DNA from: JACPNO01 sp963825405
GTDB lineage: Bacteria; Acidobacteriota; Terriglobia; Bryobacterales; Bryobacteraceae
Assembly (NCBI GenBank): GCA_963825405.1
Contig: CAWGTB010000001.1
Location: forward strand, 248,001 to 312,000
Direction of reading: 5' to 3'
DNA: 64,000 nt
Part shown: positions 35,465 through 44,812 of the stretch, piece after piece
Numbering within the stretch: position 1 is the stretch's first letter
How the letters are laid out: every line of letters begins with the position of its first letter
Translations under genes and position numbers: made by a program
The notes under the pieces: model-generated
Told to the model about the DNA's origin: nothing
Database searches by the model: none
The model's input: the letters and a program-made list of their open reading frames with translations, nothing else

Positions 35465-35677
35465 ATGAAACGAATCGTTTTGGAGCTTACTCCTGAAGAA
35501 CTCAAGGTATTGGCTACGTTAGTTTCCGATCAGCAATTCCGCAGGGAATTCATCGATCCCAAAATGCCCGGCTATAAGTTGATTCCCGCGGAGATGAGCA
35601 TGGCCAAGTCGCTGGCTAGCCGCCTTCGCCAGATGGTTGACGAAGCGAACCCGCGAAAAATTCCGCAGTCTAAATAG
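35465..35677 (+). CDS. Small helical protein of unknown function
   Basis: 70 residues from ATG 35465 (MKRIVLELTPEELKVLATLV). A GTG at 35420 with GGAGGG/AAGG upstream could add 15 residues. The sequence is strongly helical and charged, reminiscent of small adaptor or ribbon-helix-like proteins, but no family is recognised. It follows the GlsB-like gene closely and its stop (35675-35677) overlaps the 3' end of ileS by a few bases. Confidence 0.55.
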   Translation: MKRIVLELTPEELKVLATLVSDQQFRREFIDPKMPGYKLIPAEMSMAKSLASRLRQMVDEANPRKIPQSK

Positions 35678-38600
35678 CCCTCGTAATGGTAACCAGGATT
35701 TCTTCGCCGCCAAGCGACAATTTAGCGGCGCCGTTCTGGGTATTCCCCGGCTCGAGCCGTTCCGCCAGCAGTTCGTTGCGCAGATACTCCTCGTGCGCGG
35801 CGATCGCTTCGGCGATGCGCGGCGACGCGGTATAGCTCACCACGATGCGGTCGGAGATATCGAGGTTCAGCGCTTTCCGCTGATCCTGCATCAGGCGGTT
35901 GAAATCGCGGGCGACGCCTTCCTGCACCAGTTCCGGCGTCAGCGCCGTATCGAGCGCCATGAACGTGCCTTGCTCGAGCGCTGCACTTCAGATTCGCCGG
36001 GCCTTCGTAGGAGACGATGATTTCATCGGGCGCCAGCTCGAATGTCTTGCCCGTCCACTTCCAGCGTATACGGACTGCCCTTCAAGACACGCTTCCGGAT
36101 CGGCCTGCTCGAGCGCCTGCGCGATCGCCTTCAAATACTTGCCGGCGCGCGGACCCATCTTCTTGGCGTCCGGCTTGAGGCGCATCTTTACCAGCGTCGG
36201 TCTCGTCTTCGATCAGAGCGAGCTGCTTGAGATTGGCTTCTTCCAGAATCTGCGCGGCGTAGTCGGGATTTTCCAGCACGCGGCGGTCGGCGTCATCTTT
36301 CGGACGGACATACAGCGTGCTCAACGGCTGGCGGATTTTTACTTTGCTCTGCGTGCGCAGATTCAAGGCGAGATTCTTGATGCCGGATCACGGCTTCGAT
36401 GCTCTGCTCGAGCGCTTCGTCGATCAGCGCGGCATCCACTTGCGGATATTGCGTCAGGTGGACCGACTCCGGCGCCGCTGGATCGACCGAGCGCACCAGA
36501 TTCTGATAGATCTCCTCGGTCAGAAACGGCAGCGCCGGCGCCATCACGCGCGTGACGGTGGTCAGCACGGTGTAGAGCGTCTGATAGGCTTCGACTGTCG
36601 CTTTTCCAGAAACGGCGGCGCGAGCGGCGCAGATACCAGTTCGAGAACTGCGTCGTCGAATTCCTGAAAGGCTTCGATCACCCGGTAGTGCTCGAAGTTC
36701 TGGAAAGCGTTGTGGGCCGCGGCCACCAGGCGTTGCAGCCGGCTCAGCACCCAGCGGTCCAGTTCATTCGTTGACCGGGAGCGTCGCGCCGCCGGGCTTC
36801 CAGCCGTCGGCGGTCGCGTACATCACGAAGAAGCTGTAGCAGTTCCAGAACGTCAGCAGCTTGCGCCGAGCGTCGGCATCGATGGTCTGGCCGGTGTTGC
36901 CGGCGGGATGCAGATCGGGAAAGTTGAGATGCTGCGCGGTCTTCTGCTCGGCGTAGATGTAGCGCATCACCTCGGCGCCCAACACTTCCGCCGCTTCATC
37001 GAACGCGATGGAGTTGCCCTTCGACTTGTGCATCTCCTCGCCGCGCGCGTCGCGCACCAGCGCGTGCCCGAGCAGCGCTTTGAACGGCGCGCGGCCATCC
37101 ATCATGGCGCTCATCGCCAGCATCGAATAGAACCAGTTGCGGAACTGGCCGGGGAAACTTTCGAGCACCAGGTCGGCCGGGAACCACTTCTCCCAATACG
37201 CGCGATCGGTTGTGAATAGCGCATCGTGCTGAACGGCACGATGCCCGCGTCGAGCCACGGATTGCCGACGTCTTCGATGCGCGAGGCCAGCGCGCCGCAC
37301 TTCTCGCAGCGAATCTTGACGGCATCGACATACGGCCGGTGCGGCGAGTTGCCTTCGAAGACATCCCAGCCCTCGACCGCTTTCGCTTTGCAACTCCTCG
37401 CGGCTGCCGATCACCATGAAGTGCTCGCACTCGCCGCAGACCCAGATGGGCAGCGCGAGTCCCCAGAAGCGCTTCTTCGAGATCATCCAGTCGCTCATGT
37501 TGCGCAGCCAGTCCAGCTCGCGCGCTTCGCCTTCGGGCGGAATCCACTTGATGGTTGGGACCACGCGCTGGATGCGGTCGCGCCAGTCCATGCGGATGAA
37601 CCATTCGTCGACCGGACGGAAAGACCAGTTCCTGCTTTGCAGCGCCAGCAGTGCGGATAGACGTGCGGATAGCGCTCGCGCGCCACCAGAAATCCGGAGG
37701 CTTTCAGCGCCGCGACCACCTCGTCGGCGACATCGTTGGCATTGCAGCCGGTGAACGGGCCGAAGCCATCCAGAAAGATCGCGCTCTCGTCCAGCGGCGC
37801 GATGAACGGGAAGATTGTTCTCTTTGCCGAGTTGCTGATCCTCGGCGCCGCAACCCGGCGCGATGTGGACCAGGCCCGTGCCTTCCGCCTCGCTCACTTC
37901 GTTCCACGCGATCACGCGATGCGATTCGGCGGCGGTTCGTCCGCCTCCGGTTTCGCCATAGGGAAACAGGCCGCCGGGCAGTCTTCTGCGCCGGCAGTTC
38001 GTCGAACGGGCCGTGTATACGTGAGTCCCAGCAGATCGCGCCCGGGCAGCTCCTCCAGCACTTCGACCGCCGCCGCTGCCTTTCAGAATGGTGCGGATTG
38101 ACGGCAGCTTGTGCGTCTCGTGCTTGCCTTCCACTTGCAGATCCTGCACGCGATCGCGCTCGAAGTTGCGCCTTGGCGACGTAGTAGGTCCAGTCGCCGT
38201 GGCGGACCTTCAGGTACGTCATCTCCGGATTCACCGCGACGGCGACGTTCGACGTCAGCGTCCAGGGCGTGGTGGTCCAGACCAGCAGCGCCGTGTGCTC
38301 CTGGCCGTTGATCGGGAAGCGGACGAAACACCGACGTGTGCGTGGTGATGCGGCGGCCTTCCGCCACTTCCATTTGCGACAGGCCGGTGCCGCAGCGTCC
38401 GCACCACGGCATCACGTCGTGGCCGCGATAGATGAAACCCTCGGCGTGGCACTTCTTCAGGAATGCCCAGATGGTGTAATTGTTCTCGTCGGAAAACGTG
38501 AAGTAGCTGCCGCCATATTCCGCCGAGCCGAGCTTGCGGATGATTTCGCTCGCGCGCGCTGTCTCGGTAAGCCCGCTGGGCAGCTTCACCGTGACCACGC

Positions 38601-39093
38601 GATCGCCATCCGCCAGCGCGTCGCGCAGCGCGAGCAGCACCTTCGGGATCGTCCCAATCGCACCAGTAGCCCAGGCGGATGGATTGCTCGGTCTGCCGCG
38701 CGGCGAAGGTCAGCACGCGCTCCTTGCAGGCGCGCACGAACTTTTCGATGCCGTAATCGCGAATCTCGCGCTTGGTTCCGAGCCCGAGGCTCTTTTCGAC
38801 TTCGACTTCCACCCACAAGTCCCTGGCAATCGAATCCGTTCTGATAGCGCAGCGCGCTGGCCGTTCATGGCGTGGTAGCGCTGGTACATGTCTTTGAGCG
38901 ACCGGCCCCAGGCGTGATGCACGCCCATGGGATTGTTGGCCGTGATCGGTCCGTCGAGGAACGACCAGCGCGGGCCGTTCGCAGTCTGCGCGCGCAGCTT
39001 TTCGAAAATGCGGTTCTCTTCCCAGAAGCGCAGGATGTCGCGCTCCATGGCAGGGAAATCGGGTACTCTCGGCACGGGTTGATACATGTTCAT
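35670..39093 (-). CDS. ileS: Isoleucyl-tRNA synthetase IleS, interrupted by many single-base indels
   Basis: Starts MNMYQPVPRVPDFPAMERDI. The class I HIGH-equivalent lies in PITANNPMGVHHAWGRSLKD, the editing/zinc region in HDVMPWCGRCGTGLSQMEVA, the KMSKS equivalent in EEMHKSKGNSIAF, and the anticodon domain around LTTVTRVMAPALPFLTEEIY. It ends with a long C-terminal extension to LSLGGEEILVTITRAI. About 1,140 codons in total, the long IleS form. The frame changes at least 15 times, nearly always by +1 where I reconstructed it (e.g. near 38851, 38822, 38650, 38325, 38165, 37985, 37630, 36765), yet each segment keeps conserved residues. Unless a second ileS exists, assembly error is the best explanation. 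Confidence 0.85.
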
Positions 39094-39141
39094 GGAGATG
39101 ACGGGCTGAAACAACGCCCAAAGCCTAGACTAGCACTTGCG

Positions 39142-40167
39142 TCAACGTGACTCGGCGATGTGGGATTTGGCGCTGGTTGAAGCCTGCGCGGGATCAAAGG
39201 TGGTCACTTCGTAAGAGAACCGATACGGGGCTCCGTTGATCATCACATTGCTCACGGTTACGTGAGTGGTGACATCGGCGGCGTGCGTGGGCGTATCGCG
39301 GGCTACGTCCCAGGCAAGTGTATTTTCTCCAAAGCCCAAACGGACTGGCTGAAGATGCAGCGGGACCGGGTATCCGTCACGGGTTAGAGTCACCATCGCG
39401 GCGTCGAAATCGGCGCCGGAAAAGGAGAACGACCAACGCAGGAAAACGAATTGCCGGGGAATGTAGCCGGGCGGAGGCCAGGAGACGAAAGGATGGCGAG
39501 TTGCCGGCCGCGGCCCGAAATCTTCGCGGGCGTCCCCTACCCAAAGGGCGTTGGCGCCAAATGGGTGGGCCTGATCACCGGGGGGAATATCGCCCGTTCC
39601 CATCCGGAGGGTCTGGGGGTGCAGAACCCATCGGCGGTGACCAACCGCAAAATTGGCGGCGTCGGAATCTTCGATATAGGTTTCGACACAGCCAGGCCGG
39701 TTCGGCAACCGCGTGTCCAGGCAAATGTTCGATTTACCGGCGGCCTCTGCCCCTTCGAGTGTGTAATCGAGCCAGGTGGCGGGCGGGGCATGAGACAGCC
39801 TGTTATTGGCGGCGAACATCAAGGCGGCGCCCTGGGCTTTAGCGCTCCGTGCCAGGTCAATGGTGATGACGGGAGGCACGCCGGCCAGCGAGCGAAAGAA
39901 GTTGACCATCGAGATCACTGCGTACTTGTATGCCGTCGATGTGTCGCCTGCCTTCCCCGCGGCCAGATTCCCGGTCCAGCTCATCGGGAAATTTTGAAGG
40001 GGCACATAGGCCGAGAGGAAAAATTGCCGGACCGTTTCGCGATCGCTACTATCGACCCAGCGGCCGGGAAGCGGGTGCACGCTTTGCGCCAGCAGCGCTT
40101 GCGCAAGAAGCTGTATCAACCAACCGATGATCCAGCACCGCGTGGCAGCACGCAGAGCGACTGGCAT
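39142..40167 (-). CDS. Secreted CAP (SCP/PR-1-like) domain protein
   Basis: 341 residues. A signal peptide (GWLIQLLAQALLAQS) is followed by a CAP domain: MVNFFRSLAGVPPV, AKAQGAALMFAANNRLSHAP with the CAP histidine, and DAANFAVGHRRWVLHPQT with the second. A beta-rich C-terminal ~120 residues follow. Bacterial CAP proteins are extracellular with varied, mostly unknown roles; the cavity His pair can bind metal. It is 49 bases upstream of the ileS start on the same strand, without obvious coupling. Confidence 0.8.
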   Translation of the reverse strand: MPVALRAATRCWIIGWLIQLLAQALLAQSVHPLPGRWVDSSDRETVRQFFLSAYVPLQNFPMSWTGNLAAGKAGDTSTAYKYAVISMVNFFRSLAGVPPVITIDLARSAKAQGAALMFAANNRLSHAPPATWLDYTLEGAEAAGKSNICLDTRLPNRPGCVETYIEDSDAANFAVGHRRWVLHPQTLRMGTGDIPPGDQAHPFGANALWVGDAREDFGPRPATRHPFVSWPPPGYIPRQFVFLRWSFSFSGADFDAAMVTLTRDGYPVPLHLQPVRLGFGENTLAWDVARDTPTHAADVTTHVTVSNVMINGAPYRFSYEVTTFDPAQASTSAKSHIAESR

Positions 40168-40186
40168 GCCTTATACGTGGCGACGC

Positions 40187-40645
40187 TTATTGTTTCTTCT
40201 CTGGTTTAGTGGCTTCGATCTTTATCTGCTTGAGCAATTGGGTATCGCGCGGCAATTCCGCTTGACCGGCGGGGAACTGCGCGAAGTTGAGCATGTAGGC
40301 GGTGATATCGGAGTTCACGTCGCGGCTCAGCTTGCCTGGCTTGCTGAGGGGCATGGTGGTGCGAATTCGTTCGAACAGATCGCCCACGGTCAGGCCGTTC
40401 CAGTTGGATAAAAACTCGCCGCCCACCAACGGGGGAGCCATTTCACCGCCGGTTAGGCTGTCGCCATGACAGGACGCGCAATGCTGGGTGTAGAGTGGCT
40501 GGCCGCGCTTGGCCTGCTCTTCGGTATACACGCCATCCCACACGGAGCGCGACGACGAAGCGTCATCCTGCGCGTGCAGCGCCGGATAAAACGCGCCGAG
40601 CGCACCCAAAACAATAACTGCTACTGCTGTGATTTTGGCATTCAT
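40187..40645 (-). CDS. Secreted monoheme cytochrome c paired with PQQ dehydrogenase
   Basis: 152 residues from ATG 40645; a longer frame reaching into the dehydrogenase is rejected. The signal peptide is AVAVIVLGALGAFYPALHAQ. Heme site HCASCHGDSLTGGEMAP, axial Met candidate in IRTTMPLSKPGKLS. It probably accepts electrons from the PQQ dehydrogenase encoded immediately upstream; an intrinsic-terminator-like hairpin lies between them, suggesting unequal expression. Confidence 0.9.
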   Translation of the reverse strand: MNAKITAVAVIVLGALGAFYPALHAQDDASSSRSVWDGVYTEEQAKRGQPLYTQHCASCHGDSLTGGEMAPPLVGGEFLSNWNGLTVGDLFERIRTTMPLSKPGKLSRDVNSDITAYMLNFAQFPAGQAELPRDTQLLKQIKIEATKPEKKQ

Positions 40646-40662
40646 GATCGTTGTCCGCGCAG

Positions 40663-40695
40663 AAAAAAAGGGCCCGCCTTCGCGGCGGACCCTCT
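40663..40695 (-). terminator. Intrinsic terminator/attenuator between PQQ dehydrogenase and cytochrome c
   Basis: Minus strand AGGGTCCGCC, loop GCGAA, GGCGGGCCCT, then TTTTTTT. The stem is 10 bp with one mismatch. It starts 18 bases after the dehydrogenase stop and ends 18 bases before the cytochrome ATG, so it could end or dampen the upstream transcript. Confidence 0.85.
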
Positions 40696-40712
40696 TCGTG
40701 AAGCGGGAAAGT

Positions 40713-42854
40713 TCAGCGGGCGCCGCCGCCGCTTTGCGGATGCTCCTCGGTGGGCAGAGTGAAAGCGATATACTCGCCCGAGTACGCGCCGCCGCTAACG
40801 GCAATGACGATGTACTGTTTGCCGTTCAGCATGTAAGTCATGGGCGACCCAGTCTCCGGTGCCGGCATATAAACCGAGCCGACTTCTTTGCCGGTTGCCT
40901 TGTCATAGGCGCGCAGCATGGCGCCGCGCGGATGTTCGGGCGTCGTCGTTACCTGACCGTCGCCGGCGATGACCAGCGTCTTCGTAATCAGCGTGCAGAC
41001 GTTATAACCCGACTGGCCGGTTCTCGGGATGTTCATCCCTTTGAGCGCCGGGTGATTGCGGATGTTATCCGGCGTATCGCCGTGAGCTACTTGCCAGATG
41101 ATTTCGCCCTTGTCCAGATTGATTGCCGAAATCGTGCCGTAGGGCGGCTTGATCAACGGCAGCCCATCGACGCTGAGCCGGCGGGCTTGCGCGACGAAGG
41201 CGTTCGGGCCTTCGGCTTTCGGTGGAGGCGGCGAATCGGCGCCGGCATTTTCACCAGGGCCGCGCGCGATTCGTACCGGCTGTCCCGCCGTGCCCATTAC
41301 ATAGTCCTCATCCGAAACTTCCTTGGGAGACGGAACCAGGCCAATCGGCGTGAGGCATGCGTTGCACGCATAGGCGTACACGATATGGGTTTCCGGATCG
41401 AAGGAAGCGCCGGGCCAGTTGGTGCCGCCGCTGGCGGTTCCCAGCGTGAGGGTGGCGATCGGTCCATCGACCTTGCTCTCGGAGGGCGGCGTAAACACCG
41501 GGCCCAGCTTGTATTTGGACGCGATGGTCAGCGCCTGGTCGTGCATGGCGGGCGTGAAGTCGATCAGGTCCTCCGGCAGTACGCCGTTGCGGCTATAGGC
41601 GGGCGGCTTGGTGGGGAAGGGTTGCGTAGGCGAATACCACTCGCCGGGAACGTTGCCTTTTTCTACCGGCCTCTCCTCGAAAGGCCACACGGGCTTGCCG
41701 GTCACGCGATCGAAGGTATACAGAAAGCCCTGCTTGCTGGGAAGGGCGACGGCTTTGACCGGCTTGCCGTCCACATTGATATCCATCAGCAAAGGCGCCG
41801 ACGACAAATCCATGTCCCACAGCGGGTGATGCACTACCTGGTAGTGCCACTTCTTCTTGCCGGTTTTCAGATCGACGCAGACCAGGCTCTCGCCGTACAG
41901 GTTGTTGCCGGGGCGATGTCCGCCGTAATAGTCCGCGGTCGGCGATTCGACCGGCAGGTAGACCAATCCCAGCTGCTCATCGACGGTGATCTGGGTCCAC
42001 ACGCCGGTGTTGCCGGTGTATTCTGCCGAGCCTTTTTCCCAGGTCTCGTAGCCGGGCTCGCCCTTCATCGGGATAGTGTGGAAGGTCCACAGCCGCTTGC
42101 CCGTGCGAACGTCGTAGCCGCGGACATAGCCCTTGTTATTGCGCATGCTCTTGGGCGTCATGCCTTCGCGGAAGGCGGCGCCGACGAGCACCACATCCTT
42201 GGCGATGATGGGCGTGGAATGCAGGCCGACTTCGCCGTTGACCAAATCCGGGACCCATTTGCCGTTGGCGTCCCAGGCCGAGATTTGCTGATCGAAGTCG
42301 AGCTTCAGATCGACCATGCCATTCTTGCCGAATGACGGCACCGGCATGCCGGTTTTCGCGTCCAGCGCAACGAGCCGGTAGCCCGGCGTGAAGTAGAGGA
42401 TCCGTTCCTCTTTGCCGTCGGACCAATAACCCAGACCGCGGCCCGAGAGTTGGCGGGGCGCTGCGCCGCCGCGGGCGCCTTCATGCTCACCGTGCACCCA
42501 AAGCAGCTCACCGGAAGCCGCATCCAGCGCTACTACGGCGCGCCGCGATCCGCCGGTGGCGTAAAGAACGCCGTTGACCATGAGCGGCGTGCCTTCCAGT
42601 TTGAATTCCGGACGGTTGCCCAGCATGTCGGTCTTGAAGCGCCAGGCGATTTCGAGTTTGCCGAAATTGGAGGCGTTGATCTGATCCAGCGGCCGGTAGC
42701 GGCTGCCGGCTAAATCGGCGGCATAGGTTGGCCACTCAGTGTCTTTGCCATGAGACTGGGCGGGCGCCGGCGCGGCCATCCACGCCAGGCAACCGGCCAG
42801 CGACAGGGCTGGCACGAGTAGCTTTTTCAGTCCATTACTCTTCCCTTGATACAT
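40713..42854 (-). CDS. Secreted PQQ-dependent dehydrogenase (quinoprotein glucose/alcohol type)
   Basis: 713 residues with signal peptide (LLVPALSLAGCLAWMAAPAP). The eight-bladed propeller shows tryptophan-docking blades such as VVALDAASGELLWVHGEHEG, SLVCVDLKTGKKKWHYQVVH and FLYTFDRVTGKPVWPFEERP. WDMDLSSAPLLMDI and GTASGGTNWPGASFDP are typical quinoprotein segments. It oxidises an alcohol or sugar in the periplasm using PQQ and passes electrons to a cytochrome c, presumably the one at 40187. No membrane-anchor domain or C-terminal heme domain. Substrate unknown. No PQQ biosynthesis genes in the window. Confidence 0.9.
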   Translation of the reverse strand: MYQGKSNGLKKLLVPALSLAGCLAWMAAPAPAQSHGKDTEWPTYAADLAGSRYRPLDQINASNFGKLEIAWRFKTDMLGNRPEFKLEGTPLMVNGVLYATGGSRRAVVALDAASGELLWVHGEHEGARGGAAPRQLSGRGLGYWSDGKEERILYFTPGYRLVALDAKTGMPVPSFGKNGMVDLKLDFDQQISAWDANGKWVPDLVNGEVGLHSTPIIAKDVVLVGAAFREGMTPKSMRNNKGYVRGYDVRTGKRLWTFHTIPMKGEPGYETWEKGSAEYTGNTGVWTQITVDEQLGLVYLPVESPTADYYGGHRPGNNLYGESLVCVDLKTGKKKWHYQVVHHPLWDMDLSSAPLLMDINVDGKPVKAVALPSKQGFLYTFDRVTGKPVWPFEERPVEKGNVPGEWYSPTQPFPTKPPAYSRNGVLPEDLIDFTPAMHDQALTIASKYKLGPVFTPPSESKVDGPIATLTLGTASGGTNWPGASFDPETHIVYAYACNACLTPIGLVPSPKEVSDEDYVMGTAGQPVRIARGPGENAGADSPPPPKAEGPNAFVAQARRLSVDGLPLIKPPYGTISAINLDKGEIIWQVAHGDTPDNIRNHPALKGMNIPRTGQSGYNVCTLITKTLVIAGDGQVTTTPEHPRGAMLRAYDKATGKEVGSVYMPAPETGSPMTYMLNGKQYIVIAVSGGAYSGEYIAFTLPTEEHPQSGGGAR

Positions 42855-42960
42855 ATCTGTTCTCTTCTCCTGGAGTGAGGGCCGAGATTATTTTCTGACA
42901 GGGTCGGCTATCCTCTATAGCAATGTGTGTTTCATATCATACTGCCCCGCAGTTGTCCAG

Positions 42961-43329
42961 CTAGCGCCCTAATCGTGAACCGAGCGCAACCGAAAGCAGA
43001 CATAGCGCGTTGGTACCGATTACATTCATGGCAAAACGAGAAAGGTCACCGCTCTGCAGAAGAGCGACACTCTCAAAGGCAAATGTGGAGAAGGTAGTGT
43101 AGGTGCCAAAGAAGCCTACGGTAAACAGCAATCTCCAGGAGGGATCGAGAATCGCCCGGTTCGTGGTCCACGATAGGAAGAACCCGAGCGCGGCGCTGCC
43201 GGTTACGTTGATGATCAGAGTGTGATACGGAAACGGCGAGCCGAGCGCCTTGGAAACAACGTTGCTGACAAGATAACGGGCGTTGGCCCCCAGGACCGCG
43301 CCCATTGAGATCCAAATCGCTTCCTTCAC
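42961..43329 (-). CDS. crcB: Fluoride channel CrcB/Fluc
   Basis: 122 residues from GTG 43329, with GGAGG at 43337-43341 seven bases upstream. An open frame reaching 44307 is spurious, because it would read through the riboswitch and antisense to the DUF4159 gene. Motifs MGAVLGANARYLVS, INVTGSAALGFFLSW (pore Asn) and VGFFGTYTTFSTFAFE (Phe box) identify a four-TM Fluc subunit that exports fluoride as a dual-topology dimer. It is controlled by the fluoride riboswitch just upstream. Confidence 0.93.
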   Translation of the reverse strand: MKEAIWISMGAVLGANARYLVSNVVSKALGSPFPYHTLIINVTGSAALGFFLSWTTNRAILDPSWRLLFTVGFFGTYTTFSTFAFESVALLQSGDLSRFAMNVIGTNALCLLSVALGSRLGR

Positions 43330-43336
43330 GAGCCAA

Positions 43337-43408
43337 CCTCCACGGTAGATTAAACTGCCGTAGGAGTCATCAGCCCGTGAGGGCGGTTGTGGCGAACTCC
43401 ATCGCCTC
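43337..43408 (-). promoter_or_regulatory. Fluoride riboswitch (crcB RNA motif) with SD-sequestering hairpin
   Basis: Reading the minus strand from 43406: GGCGATGGAGTTCGCC (43391-43406), ACAACCGCC, stem CCC-TCAC-GGG, CTGATGA, then CTCCTACGG. These are the signature conserved blocks of the crcB/fluoride aptamer in order and spacing. The terminal CTCCTACGG can pair with CCGTGGAG, which contains the crcB Shine-Dalgarno, through an 8-bp helix with one bulged U. Without fluoride the SD would be hidden; aptamer folding would release it. This supports translational ON control. Confidence 0.93.
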
Positions 43409-43458
43409 TGCGTCTTCAGTGTACTACGCGATCTGCTATTCTGGCTTTCAGGTGGCAG

Positions 43459-44298
43459 ATGCGTCCGCGGAACACTCTTTTTGCCGTACTTGCGGGTGTG
43501 TTGCTCTTCGGCGTGCTCTCCGCGTTTCAGCGTCCTTTCCGCGAATATCCCGGCCTTGAGTACGAGGGCTTCGAGATACCGCAGGACTTTCAGGAAAAAA
43601 CCGAATGGGCTTTCGCGCGGCTCATGTATCCTCCCTTTACCGGCAACATCGGTGGGTATCGCGGCTGGCGTTGGGGCGGCGACTGGCGGGAGGGCCGCTC
43701 GAGTTGGACCATGGACTATCCGCGCTCGGACCGGCATTTCTCCGCTGCGCTGCGCCGCCTGACGCGTATTCACGCGCGCTCGGTCGAGCAGCCGGTGAAT
43801 CTCGATGATGGCGATGAAGTGTTCCACTGGCCGTGGCTTTATGGCGTCGAAGTGGGCCACTGGGATCTGACCGAGCAGCAGGCTGCTAAGATGCGCGAAT
43901 ATTTGCTGCGCGGCGGGTTTTTCATGTGCGACGATTTCCACGGCACCGCCGAGTGGGAAGTCTTCAAGGCCAGCATGATGCGCGTATTTCCGGACCGTCC
44001 GATCGTCAACATCCAGAATTCGGATCAGATCTTTCATACCATTTACGATCTTGATGACCGCTACCAGGTGCCGGGCGCGCAATTCCTCCGCTCCGGTCGC
44101 ATTTACGAGTTCGATGGCTTCGAGGCCGACTGGAAAGGCATCTACGACGACCGCGGACGCCTGATGGTGGCCATCTGCCACAACATGGATCTGGGTGATT
44201 CCTGGGAGCATGCCGACAATCCGCAGTATCCGGAGAAATATTCCGCGCTCGGCATTCGAATTGGCGTCAATTACGTCGTCTACGCGATGACCCACTAG
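43459..44298 (+). CDS. DUF4159 domain-containing protein
   Basis: 279 residues from ATG 43459, with AGGTGG upstream. A longer start at 43387 would cross the riboswitch antisense and is rejected. An N-terminal signal/TM (LFAVLAGVLLFGVLSAF) precedes the DUF4159 domain: SDRHFSAALRRLTRIHARSV, LLRGGFFMCDDFHGTAEWE, IVNIQNSDQIFHTIYDLDD and LMVAICHNMDLGDSWEHADN. The fold is thought to resemble class I glutamine amidotransferase-like domains, but the function is unknown. Divergent from crcB. Confidence 0.85.
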   Translation: MRPRNTLFAVLAGVLLFGVLSAFQRPFREYPGLEYEGFEIPQDFQEKTEWAFARLMYPPFTGNIGGYRGWRWGGDWREGRSSWTMDYPRSDRHFSAALRRLTRIHARSVEQPVNLDDGDEVFHWPWLYGVEVGHWDLTEQQAAKMREYLLRGGFFMCDDFHGTAEWEVFKASMMRVFPDRPIVNIQNSDQIFHTIYDLDDRYQVPGAQFLRSGRIYEFDGFEADWKGIYDDRGRLMVAICHNMDLGDSWEHADNPQYPEKYSALGIRIGVNYVVYAMTH

Positions 44299-44812
44299 AA
44301 AATTCACCTGGATTAGCGGAGCATTTCTACACCATGGAGTAGAAATCGCTTCCGCAAAAATTCGCCATTTCCCGCGCGCTCGCCGTCCGCCTGCCTCAAC
44401 AAAAACATTCCAAGATATATAGGAACGTGGCTAACAGCGTGCTCAGTTCCAGGAAAACAACTGGGTGATATAACTGATTTCTACGAGTCGGTAAGGCCGT
44501 TTAGAAAACCGTGCGCGGAGTGCGCGAAACGGCCGCTGCCAAATGCCAGGCGCGTGAGCGTAAGTATGTCGACGCGATGAGTCGAATACTCGCGCGATCG
44601 CGGAACCTTGTCCCGGAAGACTCGTAGCTCCAGTGCCAGCCAGACGCCGCTTTGTTTTCTCAGTTATTACGGTGAGTTAGCCCAAGATTTAGCCACTTTG
44701 CAACTTAATTTCTGCAGATGAGCCACTTAGTATTTGCAGACAGGCCGCTTCAGATTGTTACTCGAAGATCGCGCAAAAAGGAGAAACAAAAAACATAGAA
44801 CGGTCTTTCGTC
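44299..44812. other. Gene-free region with hairpin and IS-end-like repeats
   Basis: 514 bases without a credible ORF. At 44316-44362 a long hairpin is visible: GCGGAGC-ATTTCTAC, loop ACCATGGA, GTAGAAAT-CGCTTCCGC. It could terminate DUF4159 transcription, although no T-tract follows. At about 44675-44756 degenerate direct repeats of AGCCACTT...TTTGCAGA occur three times. GGAGAAAC before 44813 is too distant to be a good ribosome site for the next gene. Confidence 0.6.
44675..44756. mobile_element. Possible solo insertion-sequence end (IS21-like multiple terminal repeats)
   Basis: Successive units AGCCACTTTGCAAC (44691), AGCCACTTAGTATTTGCAGA (44721) and GGCCGCTTCAGATTG (44743), with linking CTGCAGATG, resemble the several short transposase-binding repeats found at ends of IS21-type elements. 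No transposase gene or opposite end was found nearby, so this would be a remnant only. Assigned by resemblance, not by database match. Confidence 0.3.

Noticed and set aside
40629..42335. 568-codon plus-strand frame antisense to the PQQ dehydrogenase
   Set aside because: Arg-rich shadow of a well-supported propeller gene; no domain, signal or ribosome site.
43330..44307. Long minus-strand frame extending CrcB to 448 residues
   Set aside because: It would read through the fluoride riboswitch and antisense to the DUF4159 gene. A GTG with a strong Shine-Dalgarno gives the standard 122-residue protein.
44299..44812. tRNA or other structured RNA gene
   Set aside because: No T-loop GTTCGAATC pattern or cloverleaf; only a simple hairpin and degenerate direct repeats.
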